From an uncultured Rhodospirillales bacterium (lineage in GTDB: Bacteria; Pseudomonadota; Alphaproteobacteria; Acetobacterales; Acetobacteraceae), in contig CAIMVB010000380.1 of assembly GCA_903844785.1 (NCBI GenBank), forward strand, positions 1 to 6,922: a stretch of 6,922 nucleotides of DNA, in the 5' to 3' direction. How positions within the stretch are numbered: position 1 is the stretch's first letter; every line of letters begins with the position of its first letter. Positions 1-6,072 of this stretch are shown here, piece by piece. A model generated the notes under the pieces. It did no database searches. It saw only the letters and a list, made by a program, of their open reading frames with translations, and was not told the DNA's origin. The position numbers and the translations under genes are program-made.

Positions 1-179
1 CCGACATGATCGAACAGCACCGGCTATTGAATGAGGTTGCGGGCCTGATTGAAGCCGGGCGGATGCGCAGCACCATGACACGCAATCTGGGGAAGATCTC
101 GGCGGCTAATCTCATTCAGGCCCATGCGCTGGTGGAAAGTGGCGGCATGATCGGTAAGGTTGTGCTGGAAGATTTTTAG
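1..179 (+). CDS. Zinc-type alcohol dehydrogenase / quinone oxidoreductase, C-terminal fragment (5' end outside window)
   Basis: This is the last 58 codons of a gene that begins before the window, read from position 3 to the TAG at 177-179. The tail resembles the C-terminus of zinc-binding medium-chain dehydrogenase/reductase proteins of the quinone-oxidoreductase-like group. It has a helix reading LLNEVAGLIEAGRMRSTMT, then an N-L-G-K-I-S-A-A-N-L segment, then a helix containing AHALVESGGMIGKVVLEDF. The pattern 'AHxLxESGxxxGKxVLE' at the very end is typical of the family, in which the last strand completes the catalytic domain. Members are cytoplasmic NAD(P)H-dependent oxidoreductases acting on alcohols, aldehydes or quinones. 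The cofactor-binding domain and metal ligands are outside the window, so the substrate and even zinc dependence cannot be judged. It lies about 29 nt upstream of the asparaginase gene on the same strand and is probably co-transcribed with it. Confidence 0.8.
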   Translation, partial: DMIEQHRLLNEVAGLIEAGRMRSTMTRNLGKISAANLIQAHALVESGGMIGKVVLEDF

Positions 180-196
180 GCCTGGTTGGCTTCGAT

Positions 197-200
197 AAGG
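197..200 (+). promoter_or_regulatory. Ribosome binding site deciding the asparaginase start
   Basis: AAGG at 197-200 precedes three consecutive ATG codons at 203, 206 and 209. The spacing is 2, 5 and 8 nt respectively, so the third ATG (209) is the best placed for initiation and the first is too close. Confidence 0.5.
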
Positions 201-208
201 CGATGATG

Positions 209-1216
209 ATGCAAAACCCTTTTGTGCAATTGGCGGAAATCCATCGCGGCCCGGCGGTGGAGAGCATTCACCACGGCATCGCCGTGGTGATGGATAGTGA
301 TGGCCGGCAGGTGCTGGCCATGGGTGATCCTGCCTTCATCACCTTTCCGCGTTCATCGCTGAAGCCGTATCAAGCTGTGGCGCTGGTCGAAACCGGTGCG
401 GCGGATGCGCTTGGGCTCGGCGAAGAACATCTCGCACTTTCTTGCGCTTCCCATAATGCTGAGGATTTCCAGGTGGCGCTGGTGCGCGATTGGCTCGGGC
501 GCATGGGGCTTTCCGAATCCGCTTTGGTCTGCGGGCCGGATATGCCGCGCGCTGCGGCGGATCAGGCGCAGATTTATCGCGCGGGTGGCGATCGTTCGCG
601 CATTTATCATAATTGCTCGGGCAAGCATTGCGGCTTCTTGAGCGTGGCGCAGAAGCTGGGTGCCCCAGTGGCCGGCTATGGTGATCCCGCGCATCCAACG
701 CAGAAGCTTTATCTGGAAATCCTTTCGGAACTGCTCGGACGCGATGCGCGCGGCTTGCAGGCCGGTGTTGATGGCTGTGGCTTGCCGGCATTAGCACTTT
801 CCATGGAGGCGATGGCAAGCGCTGCGGCGCGTTGGGCCGCGCGTAAGGTGGCAAGCCCTGCACGGCGTGCCGCGATTGAAAGATTGCAAGCAGCCATTGC
901 GAAATATCCGGATCATCTTTCCGGGCGGGATCAGGCTACGAGTAAGATTATTCGCGCGACCAATGGCCGTGTGCTGTTGAAGGGTGGGGCGGAAGGCTTT
1001 GTGGTGGGCTTTGTGCCGGATCGGGGTTTGGGCATTGCGGTGAAGCTTGCCGATGGTGCATCGCGCGGCAAGATGGGCGTCTTCGCTGCCATATTGGGCC
1101 GGCTTGGCTTGCTGGATACGGCAGCAACGGCAGCGCTGGTACAGGCCGTGGAAGGCGATATCGCTGACAGCAATGGCAAGCCGGTTGGGCATATTGCCGT
1201 GACACTGCCGGCGTAA
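209..1216 (+). CDS. L-asparaginase II family (class 3, Rhizobium etli type)
   Basis: Predicted cytoplasmic amidohydrolase that hydrolyses L-asparagine to L-aspartate and ammonia. It belongs to the Asparaginase_II family, which is unrelated in fold to E. coli AnsA/AnsB. Counting from the first ATG at 203, the sequence shows the SxxK motif in PRSSLKPYQ (Ser51, Lys54), a second serine in CASHN (Ser83), the CSGKHC motif (Cys138, Lys141) and Cys192 in DGCGLP. These sit at a constant +3 offset from the catalytic Ser48/Lys51/Ser80 and zinc ligands Cys135/Lys138/Cys189 that I recall for the R. etli enzyme ReAV. A later KGGAEG segment (Lys260) is also family-typical. Length (335 aa from ATG 209) is normal and there is no signal peptide or membrane segment. 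ATG 209 is preferred over 203 and 206 because of AAGG at 197-200. It sits between a dehydrogenase and a flavin monooxygenase in one tight + strand run, so its true substrate could be another amide; asparagine remains the default. Confidence 0.9.
   Translation: MQNPFVQLAEIHRGPAVESIHHGIAVVMDSDGRQVLAMGDPAFITFPRSSLKPYQAVALVETGAADALGLGEEHLALSCASHNAEDFQVALVRDWLGRMGLSESALVCGPDMPRAAADQAQIYRAGGDRSRIYHNCSGKHCGFLSVAQKLGAPVAGYGDPAHPTQKLYLEILSELLGRDARGLQAGVDGCGLPALALSMEAMASAAARWAARKVASPARRAAIERLQAAIAKYPDHLSGRDQATSKIIRATNGRVLLKGGAEGFVVGFVPDRGLGIAVKLADGASRGKMGVFAAILGRLGLLDTAATAALVQAVEGDIADSNGKPVGHIAVTLPA
268..290 (+). repeat. Perfect 10-bp inverted repeat with 3-nt loop inside the asparaginase gene
   Basis: TCACCACGGC (268-277), loop ATC (278-280), GCCGTGGTGA (281-290). 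The arms are exactly complementary and GC-rich, so the mRNA could form a stable hairpin about 60 nt after the start codon. It encodes the stretch HHGIAVV. The codons alone may explain it; no U-tract follows, so it is not an intrinsic terminator. Confidence 0.6.
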
Positions 1217-1227
1217 CGGTGGCGGCG

Positions 1228-2445
1228 ATGAATGTGCTGATTGCGGGCGGTGGCGTTGGGGGCTTGGCGCTCGCGCTTATGCTGCATCAGCGCGGCATAG
1301 CTTGCACGGTATTGGAAGCAGCGCCAGCGGTGAAGCCGCTTGGTGTGGGCATCAATACCCTGCCCCATGCCATCCGCGAATTGGCGGCGCTGGATTTGCT
1401 GCCGGCGCTGGATGCGGTTGCCATTCGCACACGCGAATTGCGCTATTTGAACCGCTTCGGCCAGGAGATTTGGAAAGAACCGCGTGGTGTTTGGGCGGGG
1501 CATGATGTACCGCAATTTTCCATCCATCGCGGCCATTTGCATCAGGTTTTGTGGCAGGTGGCAGAAGCACGCTTGCCAGTGGGTGCTTTGCTCAGCAATG
1601 CGCGGCTGCAAAGTTTTGCGCAAGATGAGGCTGGCGTGACGGCGCAACTGGTGGATGGGCGCAGCCTGCGTGGCGATGTGCTGATTGGTGCCGATGGCAT
1701 TCATTCCGCCATTCGCGCCCACCTGCATCCTGATGATGGCGGCATTCGCTGGAATGGCATTCAAATGTGGCGCGGCGCAGTGGAATGGCCGGCCTTTGAA
1801 GGTGGCGATACCATGATTATCGCCGGCGATATGAAGGAAAAGCTGGTACTTTATCCGATCGCGCCCGGCGCTTCTGCCACGACGCGACTGACGAATTGGG
1901 TAGTTTGCGCGCAGATTGGTGATGCGTCCAAACCCCCACCACGGCGTGAAGATTGGTCCCGCCCTGGCCAGCTTGATGAAGTGCTGGCGCATGTCGCGCG
2001 GTTTCGTATTCCCTTCCTGGATGTTGCTGCGCTGGTGCGCGCCACTGGCGAATTCTGGGAATACCCAATGTGTGATCGGGACCCGCTGCCCTTCTGGACA
2101 GAGCGCCGCGTAACGCTGTTGGGTGACGCCGCACACCCCATGTATCCGGTGGGATCTAATGGCGCTTCTCAGGCAGTGCTGGATGCCAGATGCCTTGCGG
2201 ATTTGCTGGCGACACAAGCGCCGGAAGCCGCCCTTGCCGCCTATGCCGCCGAACGCCTGCCAAAAACCGCAGAGATTGTGCGCGCCAATCGTAAAGGCGG
2301 CCCGGAACGTGTTGTGGATGAAGTAAGCGCGCGCGCGCCCGATGGGTTTGCGCGGCTTGAAGATGTGATCTCGCGCGAAGAATTGGCTGCCATTGCTGGC
2401 GGTTACGCGCAAATGGCAGGTTTTGCCGCAGGAAAACGCGCATGA
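1228..2445 (+). CDS. PhzS-like FAD-dependent monooxygenase
   Basis: Class A flavoprotein monooxygenase, expected to use FAD and NAD(P)H to hydroxylate an aromatic or heteroaromatic substrate in the cytoplasm. Numbered from ATG 1228, the N-terminal dinucleotide-binding motif is GGGVGG (residues 7-12), the DG motif lies in VLIGADGIHSAIRAHLHP (Asp156-Gly157), and the FAD-ribose GD motif is in LLGDAAHPMYPVGSNGASQA (Gly299-Asp300). Stretches such as PLGVGIN, ELRYLNRFGQEIWKEPRGV, SIHRGHL and YPMCDRDPLPFW closely resemble what I remember of Pseudomonas PhzS (5-methylphenazine-1-carboxylate monooxygenase) and the many unassigned relatives of it. Length (405 aa) is normal. A GTG at 1219 would add three residues, but ATG 1228 is preferred: the protein then starts MNVLIAGGG as is usual, and GGTGG at 1218-1222 lies 5 nt upstream. 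No phenazine biosynthesis genes are visible, so phenazine as substrate is unlikely. Its stop overlaps the next start by 4 nt (ATGA). The substrate is unknown; salicylate- or hydroxybenzoate-type compounds are alternatives. Confidence 0.9.
   Translation: MNVLIAGGGVGGLALALMLHQRGIACTVLEAAPAVKPLGVGINTLPHAIRELAALDLLPALDAVAIRTRELRYLNRFGQEIWKEPRGVWAGHDVPQFSIHRGHLHQVLWQVAEARLPVGALLSNARLQSFAQDEAGVTAQLVDGRSLRGDVLIGADGIHSAIRAHLHPDDGGIRWNGIQMWRGAVEWPAFEGGDTMIIAGDMKEKLVLYPIAPGASATTRLTNWVVCAQIGDASKPPPRREDWSRPGQLDEVLAHVARFRIPFLDVAALVRATGEFWEYPMCDRDPLPFWTERRVTLLGDAAHPMYPVGSNGASQAVLDARCLADLLATQAPEAALAAYAAERLPKTAEIVRANRKGGPERVVDEVSARAPDGFARLEDVISREELAAIAGGYAQMAGFAAGKRA
2430..2434 (+). promoter_or_regulatory. 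Ribosome binding site of the enoyl-CoA hydratase gene
   Basis: AGGAA lies inside the last codons of the monooxygenase gene, 7 nt before the ATG at 2442. It supports both the chosen start and re-initiation at the ATGA overlap. Confidence 0.55.
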
Positions 2446-3224
2446 GTGGAAAATTTTACGTTACGGTAGATGCGCGGGGTGTGGCGCGGCTGACAGTCGC
2501 GCATGATGCCAAGCTGAATACGCTGCACCCGGTGCTGCTGGATCAGGCCATTGCGGCCCTGCGTGATTTGGCGCGGCGCGATGATTTGCGCGCAGCGGTG
2601 CTGACCGGGGAAGGGGAACGTGCCTTTATCGGCGGTGCTGATATCGGTGCCATGGCCGCTTTGGAAACCCCGGCCGAGGCCGAGGCTTTTATTCGTCGCA
2701 TACATAGCATTTGCGCGGCCATTCGTGATTTGCCGGTGCCGGTGATTGCACGCATCAATGGCTGGTGCCTGGGCGCTGGGCTGGAAGTGGCGGCGGCTTG
2801 CGATATGCGGATCGCGGTGCGGGATGCGAAATTCGGCATGCCGGAAGTGCGCGTGGGCATTCCTTCCGTGGTGGAAGCCGCTTTGCTGCCGGGCCTTATT
2901 GGCTGGGGCCGCACCAGGCGCTTGCTGCTGTTGGCTGAAACCATCTCGGCCGCTGATGCGCTTGCCTGGGGGCTATTGGAAGAAGTGGCGCATCGCGAAC
3001 GCATTGATGCGCGCATCGAAGCCTGGATTGGCAATCTGCTGGCCGCTGGGCCGCAGGCAATCCGTGCGCAAAAGGCGTTGATCCGGCAATGGGAAGACCG
3101 GCCAATCAGCGAAGCCATCGCTGCCGGCATCACGGCCTTCGCGGCTGCTTGGAATGGGGATGAACCGAAGCGCATGATGCGCGCCTTCCTGGAAGAACAG
3201 AAGGCGCGCAAAAAGAAGAAGTGA
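2442..3224 (+). CDS. Enoyl-CoA hydratase/isomerase family protein (crotonase fold)
   Basis: Cytoplasmic acyl-CoA enzyme of 260 aa, the usual length for a single-domain crotonase. Oxyanion-hole segments are visible as RAFIGGADI (residues 60-68) and NGWCLGAGLE (106-115). Both acid/base glutamates of true hydratases are present: Glu115 in GAGLE and Glu135 in FGMPE, exactly 20 residues apart as in rat mitochondrial hydratase (Glu144/Glu164). The following loop reads VGIPSVVEAALLPGLIGWGR rather than the common GxxPGxGGTQRL, which marks a divergent subgroup whose acyl-CoA substrate I cannot name. The C-terminus is strongly basic (KARKKKK). The start ATG overlaps the monooxygenase stop (ATGA) and has AGGAA 7 nt upstream. 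Being translationally coupled to a flavin monooxygenase suggests a shared catabolic route, for example CoA-dependent degradation after hydroxylation, but no acyl-CoA ligase or thiolase is present here. Hydratase is the best guess; an isomerase or hydrolase of the same superfamily is possible. Confidence 0.9.
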   Translation: MSGKFYVTVDARGVARLTVAHDAKLNTLHPVLLDQAIAALRDLARRDDLRAAVLTGEGERAFIGGADIGAMAALETPAEAEAFIRRIHSICAAIRDLPVPVIARINGWCLGAGLEVAAACDMRIAVRDAKFGMPEVRVGIPSVVEAALLPGLIGWGRTRRLLLLAETISAADALAWGLLEEVAHRERIDARIEAWIGNLLAAGPQAIRAQKALIRQWEDRPISEAIAAGITAFAAAWNGDEPKRMMRAFLEEQKARKKKK

Positions 3225-3226
3225 TT

Positions 3227-3667
3227 TCAGCCCGGCGGGGGCAGGAAATTCACCTCATGCTCTGCCGCCAGGCGCACGACTTCCGCCGGGTCTGGCACGT
3301 TATGGATGCGGGTGAAAAGCGTGTAGAGCCCCCGCGCCGGGCTTACCCAAAATAGCGCGCGCACCGGTGCTTCGGTTTTGTTGAAGATGCCATGGGCAAT
3401 GCCCATGGGCAGGCGGATCAAATCGCCCGCCTTCGCGGTGGCAGCCTGGCCATCCAGGAAAAGATCAAACTGGCCTTCCAGCACGCGGATGAATTCATCT
3501 TGCGTCGTGTGGATATGCGGCGGCACGAAGGTGCCGGGCGGAAATAGCGTATCGAAAGCGAAGCAGCTTTCGCTATGTGCCACGGGCTTATAGGTCTGGC
3601 CCAGAATGGACCATACTACGCCGCCTTCACCCGCGCCGGATGGGGTTACACCTGCTGTCATGCTCAT
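3227..3667 (-). CDS. Small single-domain cupin protein
   Basis: A 146-aa protein with one complete cupin beta-barrel. Motif 1 fits G(X)5HXH(X)4E(X)6G exactly, as GTFVPPHIHTTQDEFIRVLEG. Motif 2 fits G(X)5PXG(X)2H(X)3N exactly, as GDLIRLPMGIAHGIFN. All four usual metal ligands (His, His, Glu, His) are therefore present, so a bound divalent metal is likely. There is no signal peptide, DNA-binding domain or second cupin domain. Family roles range from dioxygenases and isomerases to ligand-binding proteins, so the function is unassigned. It is the last gene of the liv operon, starting 18 nt after the livF stop. The start at 3665-3667 is supported by GGGAG (3677-3681 on the + strand) 9 nt upstream; a second Met codon at 3659-3661 is too far away. 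Its stop lies 2 bp from the stop of the converging hydratase gene. Confidence 0.88.
   Translation of the reverse strand: MSMTAGVTPSGAGEGGVVWSILGQTYKPVAHSESCFAFDTLFPPGTFVPPHIHTTQDEFIRVLEGQFDLFLDGQAATAKAGDLIRLPMGIAHGIFNKTEAPVRALFWVSPARGLYTLFTRIHNVPDPAEVVRLAAEHEVNFLPPPG
3391..3410. repeat. Overlapping palindromes within the cupin gene
   Basis: CATGGGC (3391-3397), loop AAT, GCCCATG (3401-3407) form a perfect 7-bp inverted repeat, and GCCCATGGGC (3401-3410) is itself a 10-bp palindrome. They coincide with the codons of cupin motif 2 (PMGIAHG), where the repeated Gly/His/Met/Pro codons can generate the symmetry. No T-tract follows on either strand, so a terminator role is doubtful. Confidence 0.4.
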
Positions 3668-3676
3668 TTCAGCAAT

Positions 3677-3681
3677 CTCCC
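3677..3681 (-). promoter_or_regulatory. Ribosome binding site of the cupin gene
   Basis: GGGAG on the - strand, 9 nt before the ATG at 3667-3665, within the 18-nt gap after livF. It favours the first of two nearby in-frame Met codons. Confidence 0.55.
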
Positions 3682-3685
3682 TGTT

Positions 3686-4387
3686 TTACACATGTAAATA
3701 AGTATCGCGGATTTTCGGTGCGGCGGCCAGTGCAGCGCTATCACCCTGCCAGACCACGCGGCCTTTTTCGATCACCACATGCCAATCGGCAAGACGCATC
3801 ACGGCGGCGAGGTTCTTGTCTATCAACAATATCGCCTGACCTTCGGCGCGGAGCTTCGCCAGCACCTGCCAAATCTCGGCACGGATCAGCGGGGCCAGCC
3901 CTTCCGTCGCCTCATCCAGCACCAACAAGCGCGGATTGGTCATCAGCGCGCGTCCAATGGCCAGCATTTGTTGTTCGCCACCGGAGAGCTTGGCGCCGGA
4001 TTGGCGGCGCCTTTCAGCCAGACGCGGAAATAGCGCATAGATCGCGGGCAAATCCCAACGCGGTGTGCCGCCCGCGCGATTGGCGGCGGTGGCGATCAGG
4101 TTTTCTTCAACACTCAATGTTGGGAAAATCTGGCGGCCTTCCGGCACCAACCCAATGCCACGCTGCGCGATGCGATAGGGCGCGGCGCCGGTAATCTCCG
4201 CGCCATCGAAGCGGATATGCCCAGCACTAGGGCGGATCAGGCCCATAATCGCGCGCACGGTGGTAGTCTTGCCCATGCCATTGCGGCCAAGCAGCGTCAC
4301 CACCTGCGCTGCGCCAACACCAAAGCTGATGCCGTTCAGCACCTGGCTTTCGCCATAGCCGGCGACAATATTTTCCAGGGTCAGCAT
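3686..4387 (-). CDS. livF: LivF-type ABC transporter ATP-binding protein
   Basis: One of two ATPase subunits powering the HAAT/Liv importer, located on the cytoplasmic face of the membrane. The 233-aa length is standard for LivF. Walker A is GRNGMGKT (34-41), the Q-loop region is VPEGRQIFPTLSVEENL (81-97; this P-E-G-R-x-I-F-P signature is characteristic of LivF), the ABC signature is LSGGEQQ (134-140) and Walker B runs to LLVLDEATEG (Asp158-Glu159). At the H-loop the sequence is LLIDKN (187-192), so Lys191 occupies the place of the usual switch histidine. LivF proteins commonly have VEQN there, so a non-histidine is normal for the subunit, but lysine is the less usual choice. The start ATG lies inside the end of livG (7-nt overlap), consistent with coupled translation; only a weak purine-rich stretch (4392-4400) precedes it. 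Confidence 0.94.
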   Translation of the reverse strand: MLTLENIVAGYGESQVLNGISFGVGAAQVVTLLGRNGMGKTTTVRAIMGLIRPSAGHIRFDGAEITGAAPYRIAQRGIGLVPEGRQIFPTLSVEENLIATAANRAGGTPRWDLPAIYALFPRLAERRRQSGAKLSGGEQQMLAIGRALMTNPRLLVLDEATEGLAPLIRAEIWQVLAKLRAEGQAILLIDKNLAAVMRLADWHVVIEKGRVVWQGDSAALAAAPKIRDTYLHV

Positions 4388-5139
4388 GGCACTTCTTCTT
4401 CGCCCAAATAGGCGGCACGCACTTCGGCGCTCAGGCGGATATCAGCGGTGCTGCCGCTGGCGATGATGCGCCCTTCGGCGAGGACGGAAATGCGGTCCGC
4501 CAGGGCGAACACCGCCTGCATGTCATGTTCCACCAGCAGAACGGCGTAGCGCGATTTCAGGCCGCGCAGCAGGGTAATCAGTTTCTCAGTTTCTTCTGGC
4601 CCGGCACCAGCCAAGGGTTCATCCAGCAGCAGCAATTTCGGCCGGGTGGCAAGCGCGATGGCGATTTCCAGCGCGCGCTTTTCGCCATGGCTGAGTGCGC
4701 CGGCGATGATGCTTGCGCGATCCGCGAGGCCTACTTCGGCAAGTGCGGCGCGGGCGTTTTCATTCAAGGCGGTTTCACCCGCCGCAGCGCGGAAGAAGCG
4801 AAAGGAAGACCCGCTTTGCCCCTGCGCGGCGAGTGTGACATTTTCCAGTACCGAAAAGCCGGCGATGATGCTGGTGATTTGAAAGCTGCGCGCCAGCCCG
4901 GCATGAACCCGCTGCGGCAGTGATAGCCGCGTGATGTCCCTCCCCGCAAAAATCACGCGCCCGGCATCGGGCATGACCGTGCCGGTGATTTGGTGGATCA
5001 GCGTGGTCTTGCCCGCGCCATTGGGGCCGATCAGCGCGTGAATTTCGCCAGGCTGCACTTCCAGGCTGACATTATTGGTCACGGCCAGCCCGCCATAATG
5101 CTTGCGGAGCCCCCGGACGGAAAGCAGCGCGTCAGCCAC
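4381..5139 (-). CDS. livG: LivG-type ABC transporter ATP-binding protein
   Basis: Second ATPase subunit of the importer. Numbered from the GTG at 5139-5137 (252 aa), Walker A is GPNGAGKT (38-45), the Q-loop is in ARSFQITSI (Gln87), the ABC signature is LSHGEKR (149-155), Walker B is LLLLDEPLAG (Asp173-Glu174) and the H-loop is VEHD (His205). The LSxG(E/Q)xRxLEIAxALA pattern and the LVEHDM ending are LivG hallmarks, distinguishing it from LivF. The frame is open upstream to a TTG at 5160, but GTG 5139 is preferred. It gives the typical N-terminus MADALLSVRGLRKHYGG, has GGGGG (5146-5150) 6 nt upstream, and yields only an 8-nt overlap with the livM stop (GTGGCTGA). Unlike LivF it keeps the switch histidine, so the ATPase pair has two different H-loop residues. 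Confidence 0.93.
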   Translation of the reverse strand: MADALLSVRGLRKHYGGLAVTNNVSLEVQPGEIHALIGPNGAGKTTLIHQITGTVMPDAGRVIFAGRDITRLSLPQRVHAGLARSFQITSIIAGFSVLENVTLAAQGQSGSSFRFFRAAAGETALNENARAALAEVGLADRASIIAGALSHGEKRALEIAIALATRPKLLLLDEPLAGAGPEETEKLITLLRGLKSRYAVLLVEHDMQAVFALADRISVLAEGRIIASGSTADIRLSAEVRAAYLGEEEVPC

Positions 5140-6070
5140 GGCGCGCCCCCAAAACACCAATCAACCCGCCACGCATGAACAGCACTGCCAAGATCAGCAG
5201 CGGGCCAAAGATCATTTTCCAATGCGTGGTCAGGTTGGGCAGCCAGGTTTCCAGTAGTACGAAAAGCACCGCGCCCAGGATGGCGCCGGAAAGCCGGCCC
5301 AGCCCGCCCAGGATCACCATGAAAATCAACTCGCCGGAACGCGGCCAGCTCATGTAAGCGGGTGCCACAAATTCCGTGGCATTGGCGAAAAGCACACCTG
5401 CCAATCCCGCCAGCGTGCCGGCAATGACATAGGCAAGCAGTCGGTAAGGATAAGGCGCGAAGCCCACCGCTTGCGCACGCAGCGGGTTTTCCCGTGCCGC
5501 GCGCAGCACGCGCCCGAAACGCGATGCCAGCAGCATGGCGCAAATGCCCCAGCACAACACCAGAAAGCCAAGGCAGAGGTAATGGAAGAACAGGCGGTTT
5601 TCCATCAGCCGCGAACCGAAGATCTCGGTTCGGTCATACAGCGTATAGCCATCATCGCCGCCATAAGCGGCGAGCGATGACGCGGTGAAAAACGCCATCT
5701 GCCCGAAAGCGAGCGTGATCATGATGAAATTCACGCCTTCGGTGCGGATGGCAATGGCACCCGTCAGCAGCGAAAACAGCGCGGCGGCGGCAAGGGCCGC
5801 GGGCAGCACGATAGTGATATCGGTCAGCCGATGCGCATCCAGTATCGCCACCGCATAGGCGCCAACACCCATCGCCGCCGCATGGCCAAGGCTGGCGAGG
5901 CCCGCGCCGCCGACCAGAAAGGAAAGGGAAACCGCGGCGGCAGCCAAAATCATGATGCGCGCAAACAGGGTCAGGTAATAATTGGCGCCAAAGCCCAGCA
6001 GCGGTGCCAGCGCCAGCGCGGCCAGCACGAGTAGCGTGAGCGCCACATCAAGCCGCAAGCCGCGTGGCAT
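5132..6070 (-). CDS. livM: LivM-type branched-chain amino acid ABC transporter permease
   Basis: Inner-membrane permease of the importer, 312 aa, in the BPD_transp_2 (LivHM) family. The protein is almost continuously hydrophobic, with roughly eight to ten membrane segments. The first is VALTLLVLAALALAPLLGF near the N-terminus, followed by the family-typical LSFLVGGAGLASLGHAAAMGVGAY and TEGVNFIMITLAFGQMAFF. A polar loop GGDDGYTLYDR follows, and a cytoplasmic coupling-helix-like stretch RAARENPLRAQAVGF would contact the ATPases. The segment LIFMVILGGLGRLSGAILGA near the end is a strong family marker. The start ATG lies 2 nt after the livH stop and has AGGGG (6080-6084) 9 nt upstream. The transported compound cannot be read from the permease; relatives carry branched-chain amino acids, amides, urea, or aromatic acids. 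Confidence 0.94.
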   Translation of the reverse strand: MPRGLRLDVALTLLVLAALALAPLLGFGANYYLTLFARIMILAAAAVSLSFLVGGAGLASLGHAAAMGVGAYAVAILDAHRLTDITIVLPAALAAAALFSLLTGAIAIRTEGVNFIMITLAFGQMAFFTASSLAAYGGDDGYTLYDRTEIFGSRLMENRLFFHYLCLGFLVLCWGICAMLLASRFGRVLRAARENPLRAQAVGFAPYPYRLLAYVIAGTLAGLAGVLFANATEFVAPAYMSWPRSGELIFMVILGGLGRLSGAILGAVLFVLLETWLPNLTTHWKMIFGPLLILAVLFMRGGLIGVLGARRG

Positions 6071-6072
6071 GC

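Noticed and set aside
203..208. First two ATG codons of the triple ATG as the asparaginase start
   Set aside because: They are only 2 and 5 nt from the AAGG at 197-200; the third ATG at 209 has an 8-nt spacing.
931..2412. A 493-codon open frame on the - strand, antisense to the asparaginase and monooxygenase genes
   Set aside because: It is long, but its translation is rich in Arg, His, Ala and Pro with no recognisable domain, and it lies wholly opposite two confidently identified genes. GC-rich coding DNA commonly leaves such antisense frames free of stops.
2543..3211. A 222-codon open frame antisense to the enoyl-CoA hydratase gene
   Set aside because: Low-complexity Ser/Ala/Arg-rich translation with no motif; it mirrors the real gene with intact catalytic residues.
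3230..3242. Possible terminator stem GCCC...GGGC between the converging genes
   Set aside because: The stem is only 4 bp, lies within the cupin stop region, and has no following T-run on either strand.
3577..4194. A 205-codon + strand open frame over the cupin start and livF
   Set aside because: Composition is dominated by Arg, Pro, Ser and Ala with no motifs, and it covers the well-supported livF gene on the other strand.
5140..5160. Upstream TTG/GTG starts extending livG by up to 7 residues
   Set aside because: The added MVFWGRA residues are unlike LivG N-termini, and the GTG at 5139 has a better placed GGGGG ribosome binding site.
5079..5555. A 158-codon - strand open frame in an alternative frame of livM/livG
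   Set aside because: It overlaps the real livM frame on the same strand and has no membrane-protein or other family signature.
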